A program made the translations under genes and the position numbers. A stretch of DNA of 64,000 nucleotides from Alistipes ihumii AP11 (GTDB taxonomy: Bacteria; Bacteroidota; Bacteroidia; Bacteroidales; Rikenellaceae), in NCBI RefSeq assembly GCF_025144665.1, contig NZ_CP102294.1, forward strand, positions 2,604,001 through 2,668,000, in the 5' to 3' direction. Shown here piece by piece: positions 36,252 through 44,925 of the stretch (positions are counted from its first letter, which is position 1; each line of letters starts with the position of its first letter). A model generated the notes under the pieces. It saw nothing but the letters and a program-made list of their open reading frames with translations. It was not told the origin of the DNA and searched no databases.

Positions 36252-37160
36252 ATGAAAAATATGGCGATGAGGGTCTGTTTTTTCATCCTGCTGTCCGTTT
36301 TTTGCCTTTCCTGTGCGGAGCGATCCGAGCGAAGACGGATGGCGCTTCCTGCCGATACGGCGCGCGTATCGGCTGCGGAGGTGCCGGTCGCCGATTCGAT
36401 CCGCCTGTACGCCGAGCTGGTCTGCGATTCGGTGCCGTATCTGGTGATGGAGAATCGGGGTAGCCGTCCCGTGACGACCGATGCCGGATACCGGTTCGAG
36501 CAACGGGTGCACGGTCGTTGGAAAAGCGTTCCCGTACGCGGCCGGGATACCGGGCGGATCGTGCTCGGAGCCGGAGAGCGGGATACGCTCCGGCTGAATT
36601 TCCGGCGCGAGATCGGGTACGATCCGATCGGCTTCTGCCGGATCGGCAAGACGTTCGCGGACGTGTCCGGAACGAGAGCCCGGTTCGACCGGATGTGCGA
36701 GGCGGAGACCCGTTCCCGGATCATAGACTGGAAACGGGTGGACCTGATTCCCGACACGATACGGCCCGACGGGCGTTTCGTCGAGATGACGGCCGAAGTC
36801 GAGGGGGCGAGCGTGCTGGTGACGGTGCGGAATAGGACCGGACGCGAGATCGTTTTCGGAGACGAATCCGATTTTCGCCTCGGCGTCTTCCGCGACGGAC
36901 GGTGGATGAGCATCTCCTATGCCCGGGTCGTTACGGCGGTGGCTTATCCTCTGAGACCTTTCGATACGATCGGACGGATGCCGCACGCGCTGCCGTACCG
37001 GCTTTACCGTTTCGAGCCGGGACGCTACCGGATTGCGAAAGAGTTCTTTTTCGAACCGGATTTCAGACGGAAATACGTGGCCTCTGCCGAGTTCATGCTC
37101 GATCGTTGGATCGGTTGCGACGAGACAGGCGAACCGGAGATCATCATCGAGTGCAGATAA
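36252..37160 (+). CDS. Lipoprotein with Ig-like repeats
   Basis: 302 residues. A lipoprotein signal ends CLSC (Cys21). The mature part shows two similar beta-rich modules: about 50-135 (LYAELVCDSVPYLVMENRG, then GRWKSVPV and ERDTLRLNF) and about 180-300 (VEGASVLVTVRNRTGREIVF, then GRWMSISY and PGRYRIAKEFF). This pattern resembles bacterial Ig-like domains that cap with a G-x-YRI strand. No enzymatic motif is present. Function unknown; likely an envelope accessory or binding protein. Confidence 0.7.
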   Translation: MKNMAMRVCFFILLSVFCLSCAERSERRRMALPADTARVSAAEVPVADSIRLYAELVCDSVPYLVMENRGSRPVTTDAGYRFEQRVHGRWKSVPVRGRDTGRIVLGAGERDTLRLNFRREIGYDPIGFCRIGKTFADVSGTRARFDRMCEAETRSRIIDWKRVDLIPDTIRPDGRFVEMTAEVEGASVLVTVRNRTGREIVFGDESDFRLGVFRDGRWMSISYARVVTAVAYPLRPFDTIGRMPHALPYRLYRFEPGRYRIAKEFFFEPDFRRKYVASAEFMLDRWIGCDETGEPEIIIECR

Positions 37161-37554
37161 GAGCTTCCGGTTGCGGAGTCGATTCCTGCGGAAACACGGA
37201 AACCGTGGACCATCATCTCCGTGCATGGCCGGCATATCGGTGTCGAACGGCCATTGAAGGTGCCGGAGACTTGCTCTGCCGCTCTATGACAACGGGACGC
37301 TGCGATTTTTTATGTTACGGAAACGGTCTGCGGTTTCCTGCCGAACGGAATTTCTCTTTTCCTTCTGTTCCGCTGGTAGTTCCTGCTCGCCTCGCGATCG
37401 GTTCCGGTTCAAAGGAAGCGATTGTCCTGTCCGGCAATCTCTGCGCGGGCTTCTGCCGCTCTCCATACGGACGAACCGCTCGTCTGACCGTCCGATGCTG
37501 CCTGGACTACCCGGGAGCCGGTTGGCTGCGTTTCTTTTTTTAGACGGAATGAGC
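37161..37554. other. Intergenic stretch without a recognised gene
   Basis: Overlapping open frames on both strands show no coding signature, signal peptide or family resemblance. The region ends at the promoter of the OPT gene. Confidence 0.55.
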
Positions 37555-37562
37555 TATCTTTG
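37555..37562 (+). promoter_or_regulatory. -7 element (TATCTTTG) upstream of the OPT gene
   Basis: TATCTTTG matches the TAnnTTTG consensus; only a T-run is present at the -33 distance. The leader to the ATG at 37671 would be about 100 nt. Confidence 0.5.
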
Positions 37563-37670
37563 AGACCTGCGAGCGGACCGGCCGCTCGTGGCCGACGATT
37601 CGCTTGCGGGGCGGATATGCTCTGCCGGCGGCGCTCGGAGCCGGTCGGATGACAAAACCAAACCCGAAAT

Positions 37671-39647
37671 ATGGAACAAGAACCCAAACAACCCGCTTCG
37701 CTTCCGGATAATGCCTACCGGGAGCTCGCCCCCGGCGAAAAGTACTCGCCCGTGATGCCCGCTTCGTCCAAGCCGAAAGAGGTGACCGTCTATTCGGTCG
37801 TGTTCGGCATCGTGATGGCGATCGTCTTCTCGGCCGCCGCCGCTTATCTCGGCCTGAGGGTCGGACAGGTGTTCGAGGCCGCTATACCGATCGCGATCAT
37901 CGCCGTCGGCGTCGGCAATCTGACCGGCCGCAGCGGCATGCTCGGACAGAACGTCATCATCCAGTCGATCGGCTCCAGCTCGGGCGTGATCGTCGCCGGA
38001 GCAATCTTTACGCTGCCGGCGCTCTACATTCTGGGGCTGGAGGCTCATTTCTACCAGATATTCCTGTCGTCGCTTTTCGGGGGCCTGCTCGGCATTCTGC
38101 TGCTGATCCCTTTCCGCAAGTATTTCGTCAAGGACATGCACGGGAAATACCCGTTCCCCGAGGCCACCGCGACGACCGAGGTGCTCGTGTCCGGCGAGAA
38201 GAAGGGCGATCAGGCCAAGCTGTTGGCCTGCAGCGGTCTGATCGGAGGACTGTACGACTTTGCGGTCGGCACGTTCGGCTGGTGGACCGAGAACGTCTCG
38301 ACGCGTTTGGCCGAGTGGGGAACGCTGCTGGCCGATAAGGCGAAGCTTGTCTTCAAGGTCAATACCGGAGCCGCCGTGCTCGGTCTGGGCTATATCGTCG
38401 GGCTCCGCTATGCCGCGTATATCTGCGCCGGTTCGTTTACCGTATGGTTCGTACTGATTCCGTTCATCAGCCATTTCGCCGACGGACAGACGGTCGCCGT
38501 CGGCGAGGGCGTGACCGCGTTGCTCCGCGACATGTCGCCCGAGGAGATTTTCCGGAACTACGCGCGCCATATCGGGATCGGGGGCATCGCGATGGCCGGC
38601 GTGGTAGGTATCATCCGTTCGTCGAAGATCATCCGCCAGGCGCTGTCGCTGGCCGTGACCGAGCTGCGAGGCCGTCAGACGCCCGGGCAGGAGACCGGCC
38701 GCACGCAACGCGACCTGCCGATGAAGCTGATCCTCGCGCTGCTGATCGCGACGCTGCTCACGACGTTCGTCTTCTTCCGCTTCGGTGTGCTCGACAACTG
38801 GTTCCATTCGGTGATCGCGATCCTGATCGTGTTCGTCATATCGTTCCTGTTTACGACCGTCGCCGCGAATGCGATCGCGATCGTCGGTACGAATCCGGTG
38901 TCGGGCATGACGCTGATGACGCTGATCCTGAGCTCGCTGGTGCTCGTCAGCGCCGGCCTGACCGGAACCGGCGGAATGACCGCCGCGATGATTATCGGCG
39001 GAGTGGTGTGCACGGCGCTCTCGATGGCCGGCGCTTTCATTACGGACCTGAAGATCGGCTACTGGCTCGGAACGACGCCCGCGAAGCAGGAGGGCTGGAA
39101 GTTTCTGGGTACGGCCGTCTCGGCGGCTACCGTGGCCGGGGTTTTGATGATACTGAACCAGACGTACGGATTCGTCGGCGAGGGTGCGCTCGTGGCGCCT
39201 CAGGCCAATGCGATGGCCGCCGTCATCAAGCCGCTGATGGAGGGCGGAGCCACGCCCTGGATGCTTTATCTCGCCGGGGCCGCTCTGGCGCTGATCCTGA
39301 CGATGATCGGCGTCCCGGCGCTGGCTTTTGCGCTGGGCATGTTCATTCCGCTCGAGCTGAATACTCCGCTGCTGATCGGCGGGCTCGTCAGCTGGTGGGT
39401 CGGCAGCCGCAGCCGCGACGAGCGCACGAACCGCGCGCGCCGCGAACGGGGAACGCTGATCGCTTCGGGTTTTATCGCCGGCGGGGCGCTGATGGGCGTC
39501 GTGAGCGCGCTGCTGCGCTATTTCGGAGCCGACTGGTTCGCCTCGTCGTGGAACGCGTCGAAGGGTGCCGAATGGCTCGCCGTGGGAATGTACGCGTTGC
39601 TGATCGCCTATTTCGTCAAGGACAGCCTGCGGGCCAAAGGAGAATAG
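37671..39647 (+). CDS. OPT-family oligopeptide transporter
   Basis: A 658-residue polytopic protein with about 14-16 hydrophobic segments, importing short peptides (or metal chelates) with protons. Family features are the early YLGLRVGQVFEAAIPIAI, the Gln/Asn-rich GQNVIIQSIGSSSG helix and the KYPFPEATATTEV loop. Bacterial members of this type are 600-680 residues. A peptidase T gene follows in the same direction after about 210 nt, which supports peptide uptake. Confidence 0.9.
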   Translation: MEQEPKQPASLPDNAYRELAPGEKYSPVMPASSKPKEVTVYSVVFGIVMAIVFSAAAAYLGLRVGQVFEAAIPIAIIAVGVGNLTGRSGMLGQNVIIQSIGSSSGVIVAGAIFTLPALYILGLEAHFYQIFLSSLFGGLLGILLLIPFRKYFVKDMHGKYPFPEATATTEVLVSGEKKGDQAKLLACSGLIGGLYDFAVGTFGWWTENVSTRLAEWGTLLADKAKLVFKVNTGAAVLGLGYIVGLRYAAYICAGSFTVWFVLIPFISHFADGQTVAVGEGVTALLRDMSPEEIFRNYARHIGIGGIAMAGVVGIIRSSKIIRQALSLAVTELRGRQTPGQETGRTQRDLPMKLILALLIATLLTTFVFFRFGVLDNWFHSVIAILIVFVISFLFTTVAANAIAIVGTNPVSGMTLMTLILSSLVLVSAGLTGTGGMTAAMIIGGVVCTALSMAGAFITDLKIGYWLGTTPAKQEGWKFLGTAVSAATVAGVLMILNQTYGFVGEGALVAPQANAMAAVIKPLMEGGATPWMLYLAGAALALILTMIGVPALAFALGMFIPLELNTPLLIGGLVSWWVGSRSRDERTNRARRERGTLIASGFIAGGALMGVVSALLRYFGADWFASSWNASKGAEWLAVGMYALLIAYFVKDSLRAKGE

Positions 39648-39858
39648 GACCTGAGCCGTTGCGCGGGCCTTTCCGAGGTCCCGCTTCGCTCCGGCGACTG
39701 TGAAAGCGGTCGGGAACGGAACGGGCGGCGATACGGAGAGGAGAGCGTTGGGGCGAGTTTTTATGCAGGCGCGATCCGATCGGAAAAGGTGGGACCGCCC
39801 GTACGATTACGTTTCCCGGTATTCGGAGCGATCGCGTTATTCGGAAAGGAACAACCAA

Positions 39859-41100
39859 ATGGAACGAAATATGGATTTTATCGAAGAACTCAAGGAGCGC
39901 TTTCTCCGCTACGTCGCTTTCGATACGCAGAGCGATCCCGAGAGCGAGACTTTTCCGTCGACGGCCAAGCAGCTCGCGCTGCTGAACCGTCTGGTCGAGG
40001 AGATGATCTCGCTCGGGATGACCGAGGTCGAGATCGATCCGAACGGCTACGTGACCGGGACCGTTCCGGCCACGCCGGGGTGCGAATCGAAACCCGTGAT
40101 CGGCTTCATCGCGCATGTCGATACGAGTCCCGACATGAAAGGGGCGGACATTCGTCCCCGCTTGATCGAGCGCTACGACGGCGGCGATATTCCGCTGAAC
40201 GACTCGCTTTCGATGCGGGTGAAGGATTTTCCCGAGCTCTCTTTTTTCAAGGGGCATACGCTGATCGTGACCGACGGCACGACGCTGCTCGGGGCCGACG
40301 ACAAGGCCGGCGTGGCCGAGATCATGACGGCGGCGGCCTGGCTGCTCGCCCATCCCGAGATTCCGCACGGCAAGATCCGCATCGGATTCACTCCCGACGA
40401 GGAGATCGGCCGGGGAGTGGACTTTTTCGACGTGAAGCGCTTCGGGGCCCGTTTCGCCTACACGGTGGACGGAGGCTTCGAGGGCGAGCTCGAGTACGAG
40501 AACTTCAACGCGGCTTCGGCGCGGATCGTCGTGCAAGGGCGCAACATTCATCCGGGCTATGCGAAGGACAAGATGATCAATGCCCTGCAGGTGGCCTGCG
40601 AGATCAACTCGCTGCTGCCCGCCGTGCAGCGTCCCGAGCATACGCAGGACTACGAGGGCTTCTATCATCTGGTGGGCCTGAGCGGCACGGTCGAAAAAGC
40701 CTCGATGGAGTATATCGTCCGCGATCACTCGCGCGAGCTGTTCGAGGAGAAAAAGCGGTTTCTGGCCGACGCCGTCGCGCTGTTGTCGCGCAAGTACGGC
40801 GAAGGGACGATCTCGCTGACGGTCAAGGATCAGTATTACAATATGCGCGAGCAGGTGGAGCCCTATCCCGAGGTGATCGGCAAGGCGATGCAGGCAATGC
40901 GCGAGGCCGGAGTCGAACCGGTCGTCCGTCCGATCCGGGGCGGAACCGACGGCGCCCGGCTTTCGTACATGGGGCTTCCGTGTCCGAACCTGTTCACGGG
41001 CGGCATGAATTTTCACGGCAAGTTCGAGTATTGCTCGCTCGACACGATGGGCCGCGCCGTGCGCACGATTCTGAATCTGGCGCGGCTTTGGGCCGAGTGA
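39859..41100 (+). CDS. pepT: Peptidase T (tripeptide aminopeptidase)
   Basis: A cytosolic M20 zinc aminopeptidase that releases the N-terminal residue of tripeptides. 413 residues from the ATG at 39859; a second in-frame ATG at 39871 also gives a good N-terminus. Metal-ligand motifs are IAHVDTSPD, GADDKAGVAEIM and the catalytic DEEIGRG, with NIHPGYAKDKMINA and a late MNFHGKFEY. Its position after the OPT gene suggests a peptide import and hydrolysis pair. Confidence 0.93.
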   Translation: MERNMDFIEELKERFLRYVAFDTQSDPESETFPSTAKQLALLNRLVEEMISLGMTEVEIDPNGYVTGTVPATPGCESKPVIGFIAHVDTSPDMKGADIRPRLIERYDGGDIPLNDSLSMRVKDFPELSFFKGHTLIVTDGTTLLGADDKAGVAEIMTAAAWLLAHPEIPHGKIRIGFTPDEEIGRGVDFFDVKRFGARFAYTVDGGFEGELEYENFNAASARIVVQGRNIHPGYAKDKMINALQVACEINSLLPAVQRPEHTQDYEGFYHLVGLSGTVEKASMEYIVRDHSRELFEEKKRFLADAVALLSRKYGEGTISLTVKDQYYNMREQVEPYPEVIGKAMQAMREAGVEPVVRPIRGGTDGARLSYMGLPCPNLFTGGMNFHGKFEYCSLDTMGRAVRTILNLARLWAE

Positions 41101-41155
41101 TTGGACGGTGTTTCGGGCCTCAGCAGAGGCTCGGAGGTACTTTTCTAACGGATAG

Positions 41156-41210
41156 GGGACGGACCCGCGAGCGGCAGACCGAAAGTCGCTTGCGGGTCCG
41201 TCCCGTGTTT
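41156..41210 (+). terminator. Terminator after pepT
   Basis: An 18-bp stem (41156-41173 with 41187-41204, one G-U pair), a 13-nt loop and a trailing GTGTTT. Confidence 0.7.
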
Positions 41211-41323
41211 CGTCGGTCTGCGAGCGGCGCGTACCGGTAGCGGCATGTCGGGCGGTCGGGGCTTTTCGCCGGACCGGAGGTTCTGTCGCCGGGTTTCCGG
41301 TCCGGCGTTCGGAAGGCGAAGGG

Positions 41324-41353
41324 TTGCGGTTTCTCCTTATTTTGCTAAATTTG
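41324..41353 (+). promoter_or_regulatory. Promoter of the Rrf2 regulator gene
   Basis: TTG at 41324-41326, 19 bp, TAAATTTG at 41346-41353. The ATG is at 41377, so the leader is about 18 nt. Any Rrf2 autoregulatory operator would lie here. Confidence 0.65.
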
Positions 41354-41376
41354 TAAAAAATCCATTTTTACGGAAC

Positions 41377-41784
41377 ATGCTGTCCAAGAAAACGAGATAT
41401 GCGATTCTGGCTTTGGCTTCTCTGGCACGGGAGTTCGGCAACGGGCCGATCCCGATCAGCCGGATCGCCGGCGACGAGCATATCCCGCAACGGTTTTTGG
41501 AGGGTATCCTGCTCGAACTGAAAAACGGCGGCGTGCTCGGAAGCGTCCGGGGCAAGGCGGGAGGCTACTACCTTTCGAGGGACCCGGGCGAGGTGACGTT
41601 GTGCGACGTCGTGACCCGCTTCGAGGGAACGGCCGGAATGTTGGCCTGCGCGAGCGGCCGGCCCGGCTGCTCCTGCGAGTTCAGCAAGGAGGAGAGCCTG
41701 TGCAAAATACGCGCCTCGTTCGCCGACATCCATCGGAAAATGACCGAAATGCTGAGCGGAGTGACGCTCCGCGATCTGGTCTGA
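41377..41784 (+). CDS. Rrf2-family transcriptional regulator, possible Fe-S sensor
   Basis: 135 residues from the ATG at 41377; the frame is open upstream but the promoter precludes an earlier start. The N-terminal winged helix (about 1-70) has the Rrf2 pattern KKTRYAILALASLA and GKAGGYYLSRDP. The sensing segment holds four cysteines, Cys91, Cys98, Cys100 and Cys109, in the region where IscR and NsrR bind a cluster, though the spacing is not exactly that of IscR. No isc or suf genes are adjacent, so its targets are probably elsewhere or include itself. Confidence 0.88.
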   Translation: MLSKKTRYAILALASLAREFGNGPIPISRIAGDEHIPQRFLEGILLELKNGGVLGSVRGKAGGYYLSRDPGEVTLCDVVTRFEGTAGMLACASGRPGCSCEFSKEESLCKIRASFADIHRKMTEMLSGVTLRDLV

Positions 41785-42198
41785 TTCGTACCGGCCGCCT
41801 TTCGTTCGTCGCCGCGCGGAAGCGAGCATGCCGGTGCGCCTGAAAGGTCGCACGCAGATGATCCGATACGAAATGCAGACGGAGCGTCCGGGCCTATCGG
41901 CAGCCATGCGCCGTCTCGCTAGGGGTAGGGAGTGGCGTGTTCGAGTCTTTGCGATTTCATCTTCTATCGTTTTGCTGTCGTTCGCATGCGGTTTCGTTCG
42001 TGTCTCCCCTGACCACTGTCTGTGAGCGCGGCGGGCTTTTTGCCGTGTTTCGGCGGTCGGATGCGGTCGTATCGTTTCTGAGAATGCGGGTCGCCGGCCC
42101 GAAAGCGAGCGGACAGCGGGTCCGGACTTCGGAGAATCGTGCGGAGGCATGGGCCGAAGGTTTTCGCCGGCGGATCGCGTATTTTGCCGAATTGTTGC
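41785..42198. other. Intergenic stretch upstream of the MurNAc-type operon
   Basis: About 410 nt without a supported gene. Small frames on both strands lack recognisable features. The region probably contains the control region for the downstream operon. Confidence 0.5.
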
Positions 42199-42206
42199 TA
42201 ACTTTG
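42199..42206 (+). promoter_or_regulatory. -7 element (TAACTTTG) of the amino-sugar operon
   Basis: TAACTTTG lies 20 nt before the symporter ATG, with no clear TTG at the usual upstream distance, so an activator may be needed. Confidence 0.5.
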
Positions 42207-42226
42207 AACGGACCAAACGATTCCGC

Positions 42227-43738
42227 ATGACTCCGGCAGCCGTTCTCGTTACCGTAATCGCTTATTTTCTGGTGCTCTATCTCGTGGCCAGCCTGTCGGG
42301 CCGACGGGCGGACAATCAGGGCTTTTTCGTTGGCAACCGCCGCTCGCCCTGGCCCGTCGTCGCGTTCGCGATGATCGGATCGAGCATCTCGGGAGTGACT
42401 TTCGTGTCGGTTCCGGGCTGGGTGCAGGCCAGCCAGTTCTCCTATTTGCAGATGGCGCTCGGGTTCGTGGCGGGGCAGCTCGTGATCGCGTTCGTGCTGA
42501 TTCCTCTTTTTTACCGGATGGGGCTCGTGTCGATCTACCAGTATCTGGAGAGCCGTTTCGGCATCGCGTCGTACCGGACCGGAGCTTGGTTCTTCTTTCT
42601 GTCGAAAATGATCGGGGCCGCCGTGAGGGTCTATCTGGTCTGTCTCGTGATGCAGTTGCTGGTATTCGGGCCGCTGCATGTGCCCTTCGTGTGGAACGTG
42701 GCGGCGACGATGGTCCTCGTGTGGCTCTATACCTACCGGGGCGGCGTCAAGTCGCTGATCTGGACCGACTCGCTGAAGACGTTCTGTCTGGTAGCCAGCA
42801 TCGGTCTCTGCATCTATTTTATCGCTTCGGACTTGCATCTGGGCTTAGGCGATGCGGTCGGCGCCGTGGCGTGGCACGACTATTCGCGGATTTTCTTTTT
42901 CGACGACCTGAACGACCGGCGGTATTTCTTCAAGCAGTTTCTGGCCGGAGCCTTCACCGTGATCGCGATGACCGGGCTCGATCAGGACATGATGCAGCGC
43001 AACCTGAGCTGCCGCAACTACCGCGATTCGCAGAAGAACATCGTGACCAGCGGCTTGTTGCAGCTGTTCGTCATCCTGCTCTTTCTCGTTCTCGGCGTGC
43101 TGCTCTACCTCTATGCCGAGAGGAGCGGCATCCGGACGCCGGAGCGCAGCGACGAACTGTTCCCGATGATTGCGACCGGAGGCTACTTCCCTGCGGCGGT
43201 CGGCGTGCTGTTCGTGATCGGGCTCGTTTCGTCGGCCTATTCGGCGGCGGGTTCGGCGCTGACGGCGTTGACCACGTCGTTCACGGTCGACATCCTGCGC
43301 TGTACCGAGCGCTGCGACGAGGCGCGCACCGCCCGCGTCCGCAAGCGGGTGCACGCCGGCATGGCTGCGACGATGGGCGTGGTGATTCTCGTTTTCGGAC
43401 TGCTCAACGACACGAGCGTGATCGACGCCGTCTATACGCTGGCCAGCTATACCTACGGCCCGATTCTCGGGTTGTTCGCTTTCGGCATCTTTACCCGTCG
43501 GAGCGTGCGCGACCGCTGGATTCCGTTGGTAGCCGTGCTGTCGCCGGTGCTGTGCTATGTGTTGCAGTGCAATTCGGAACGTTGGTTCGGTGGCTACTCG
43601 TTCAGCTATGAGCTGTTGATATTCAATGCGCTGTTTACGTTCGTCGGACTGTGCCTGCTGATCGTCCCCGGTCGCCGAGGGGAGACAGGCCGGGCGCTCC
43701 CGGACACGGAGTCCGGACAATCCGCAAAAACAGAATGA
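42227..43738 (+). CDS. Sodium:solute symporter, probable amino-sugar importer
   Basis: 503 residues from the ATG at 42227, the first start downstream of the -7 element. SSS-family features include GRRADNQGFFVGNRRSPW near the N-terminus, FAMIGSSISGVTFVSVPG in the first sodium-site helix, and SSAYSAAGSALTALTTSF late, with 12-13 helices in all. It heads an operon with a DUF5009 protein, a BadF-type kinase and MurQ. The context suggests import of N-acetylmuramic acid or a related sugar, but the substrate cannot be read from the sequence. Its stop overlaps the next ATG (ATGA). Confidence 0.88.
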   Translation: MTPAAVLVTVIAYFLVLYLVASLSGRRADNQGFFVGNRRSPWPVVAFAMIGSSISGVTFVSVPGWVQASQFSYLQMALGFVAGQLVIAFVLIPLFYRMGLVSIYQYLESRFGIASYRTGAWFFFLSKMIGAAVRVYLVCLVMQLLVFGPLHVPFVWNVAATMVLVWLYTYRGGVKSLIWTDSLKTFCLVASIGLCIYFIASDLHLGLGDAVGAVAWHDYSRIFFFDDLNDRRYFFKQFLAGAFTVIAMTGLDQDMMQRNLSCRNYRDSQKNIVTSGLLQLFVILLFLVLGVLLYLYAERSGIRTPERSDELFPMIATGGYFPAAVGVLFVIGLVSSAYSAAGSALTALTTSFTVDILRCTERCDEARTARVRKRVHAGMAATMGVVILVFGLLNDTSVIDAVYTLASYTYGPILGLFAFGIFTRRSVRDRWIPLVAVLSPVLCYVLQCNSERWFGGYSFSYELLIFNALFTFVGLCLLIVPGRRGETGRALPDTESGQSAKTE

Positions 43739-44925
43739 TTCGGCCTATGGAAAACAACCTTCCGTCCGGCTGCGGCCGCCTGCTTTCGCTCGACGTACTG
43801 CGGGGCATGACCGTCGCCGGCATGATTCTCGTGAACAATCCCGGCAGCTGGGGGGCGGTATACGCTCCTTTGCAGCATGCGGCGTGGAACGGACTGACGC
43901 CGACCGATCTGGTCTTTCCGCTGTTCATGTTCATCATGGGCGTTTCTACCTATCTGTCGCTGCGCAAGTACGACTTTGCGTGCAGCGGCGCGGCCATACG
44001 CAAGATACTGGTCCGCACGGCGGTGATTTTCGCCGTTGGCCTGGCCGTCGGCTGGTTCTCGCGCTTCTGTTTCTCGATGCAGTCGCTTGCCGAGCAGGGC
44101 GTTCCGTTGTGGGAGCGCGTGGCGCGCTCGGCAGACAGTTTCGAGCGGATACGCATATTGGGCGTATTGCAGCGGCTGGCGCTCAGCTACGGAGCGGGAG
44201 CCCTGATCGCCGTGACGGCGCGGCGGCGGGCGATTCCGTGGATCGCAGCAGGGCTGTTCGCCGCCTACGGCCTGATCCTGCTGTCGGGAAACGGTTTCGA
44301 TCTGTCGCCGGACAACGTCGTCGCCGTGGTGGATCGTGCCGTGCTCGGCGAGGCGCACATGTACCGGGGCGAGGGATTCTCGTTCGATCCGGAGGGCTTG
44401 CTGAGCACCGTCCCGTCGGTAGCCCATGTGCTGATCGGTTTCTGTATCGGCCGGGCGCTCGTCTCGGAGGAGGAATTGAAGCTGAAGATTCTGAAGATAT
44501 TGCGCTGGGGAGCCCTGCTGATGCTTGCGGGCTGGCTGCTCGGCTATCTCTGTCCGGTCAATAAGAAGGTCTGGTCGCCCTCTTTCGCGCTGCTGACCTG
44601 CGGCGTGGCTGCTTCGGCGCTGGCGTTGCTGATGTGGACGATCGACGTGCGGGGACATCGTCGCTGGAGTCGCTTTTTCGAGGTGTTCGGAGTCAATCCG
44701 CTGTTTCTGTATGTGACGGCTTCCGTGCTGTCGGTCGTGCTGCTGGCGGTCCGCGTGCCTTGCGGAGGCGAGACGATGAGCCTGCAAGCGGTCGTGTACT
44801 CGCACGGGCTGAGACCTTGGCTGGGCGACTACCCGGCCTCGCTGGCCTATCCGTTGCTTCTGGTAGGAGCGGTGTGGCTGATCGGACTCCCGTTGTACCG
44901 AAAAAGAATATACGTCAAGATATGA
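43735..44925 (+). CDS. DUF5009/NagX-type (heparan-glucosaminide acetyltransferase-like) membrane protein
   Basis: 396 residues from the ATG at 43735, which overlaps the previous TGA; a second ATG at 43747 is possible. The N-terminal pattern RLLSLDVLRGMTVAGMILVN and TPTDLVFPLFMFIMGVS identifies the family of polytopic membrane proteins related to lysosomal heparan-glucosaminide N-acetyltransferase and to NagX of bacterial GlcNAc gene clusters. About ten helices follow. In this operon it may acetylate, transport or otherwise prepare cell-wall amino sugars. It is coupled to the kinase gene by another ATGA. Confidence 0.85.
   Translation: MIRPMENNLPSGCGRLLSLDVLRGMTVAGMILVNNPGSWGAVYAPLQHAAWNGLTPTDLVFPLFMFIMGVSTYLSLRKYDFACSGAAIRKILVRTAVIFAVGLAVGWFSRFCFSMQSLAEQGVPLWERVARSADSFERIRILGVLQRLALSYGAGALIAVTARRRAIPWIAAGLFAAYGLILLSGNGFDLSPDNVVAVVDRAVLGEAHMYRGEGFSFDPEGLLSTVPSVAHVLIGFCIGRALVSEEELKLKILKILRWGALLMLAGWLLGYLCPVNKKVWSPSFALLTCGVAASALALLMWTIDVRGHRRWSRFFEVFGVNPLFLYVTASVLSVVLLAVRVPCGGETMSLQAVVYSHGLRPWLGDYPASLAYPLLLVGAVWLIGLPLYRKRIYVKI

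Noticed and set aside
34571-36913. 780-codon minus-strand frame opposite the GH78 and Ig-like genes
   Set aside because: It covers two real genes on the other strand and shows no domain or signal peptide.
42149-42226. N-terminal extension of the symporter frame
   Set aside because: It runs back through the -7 element and adds polar residues before the first membrane helix. The ATG at 42227 is preferred.
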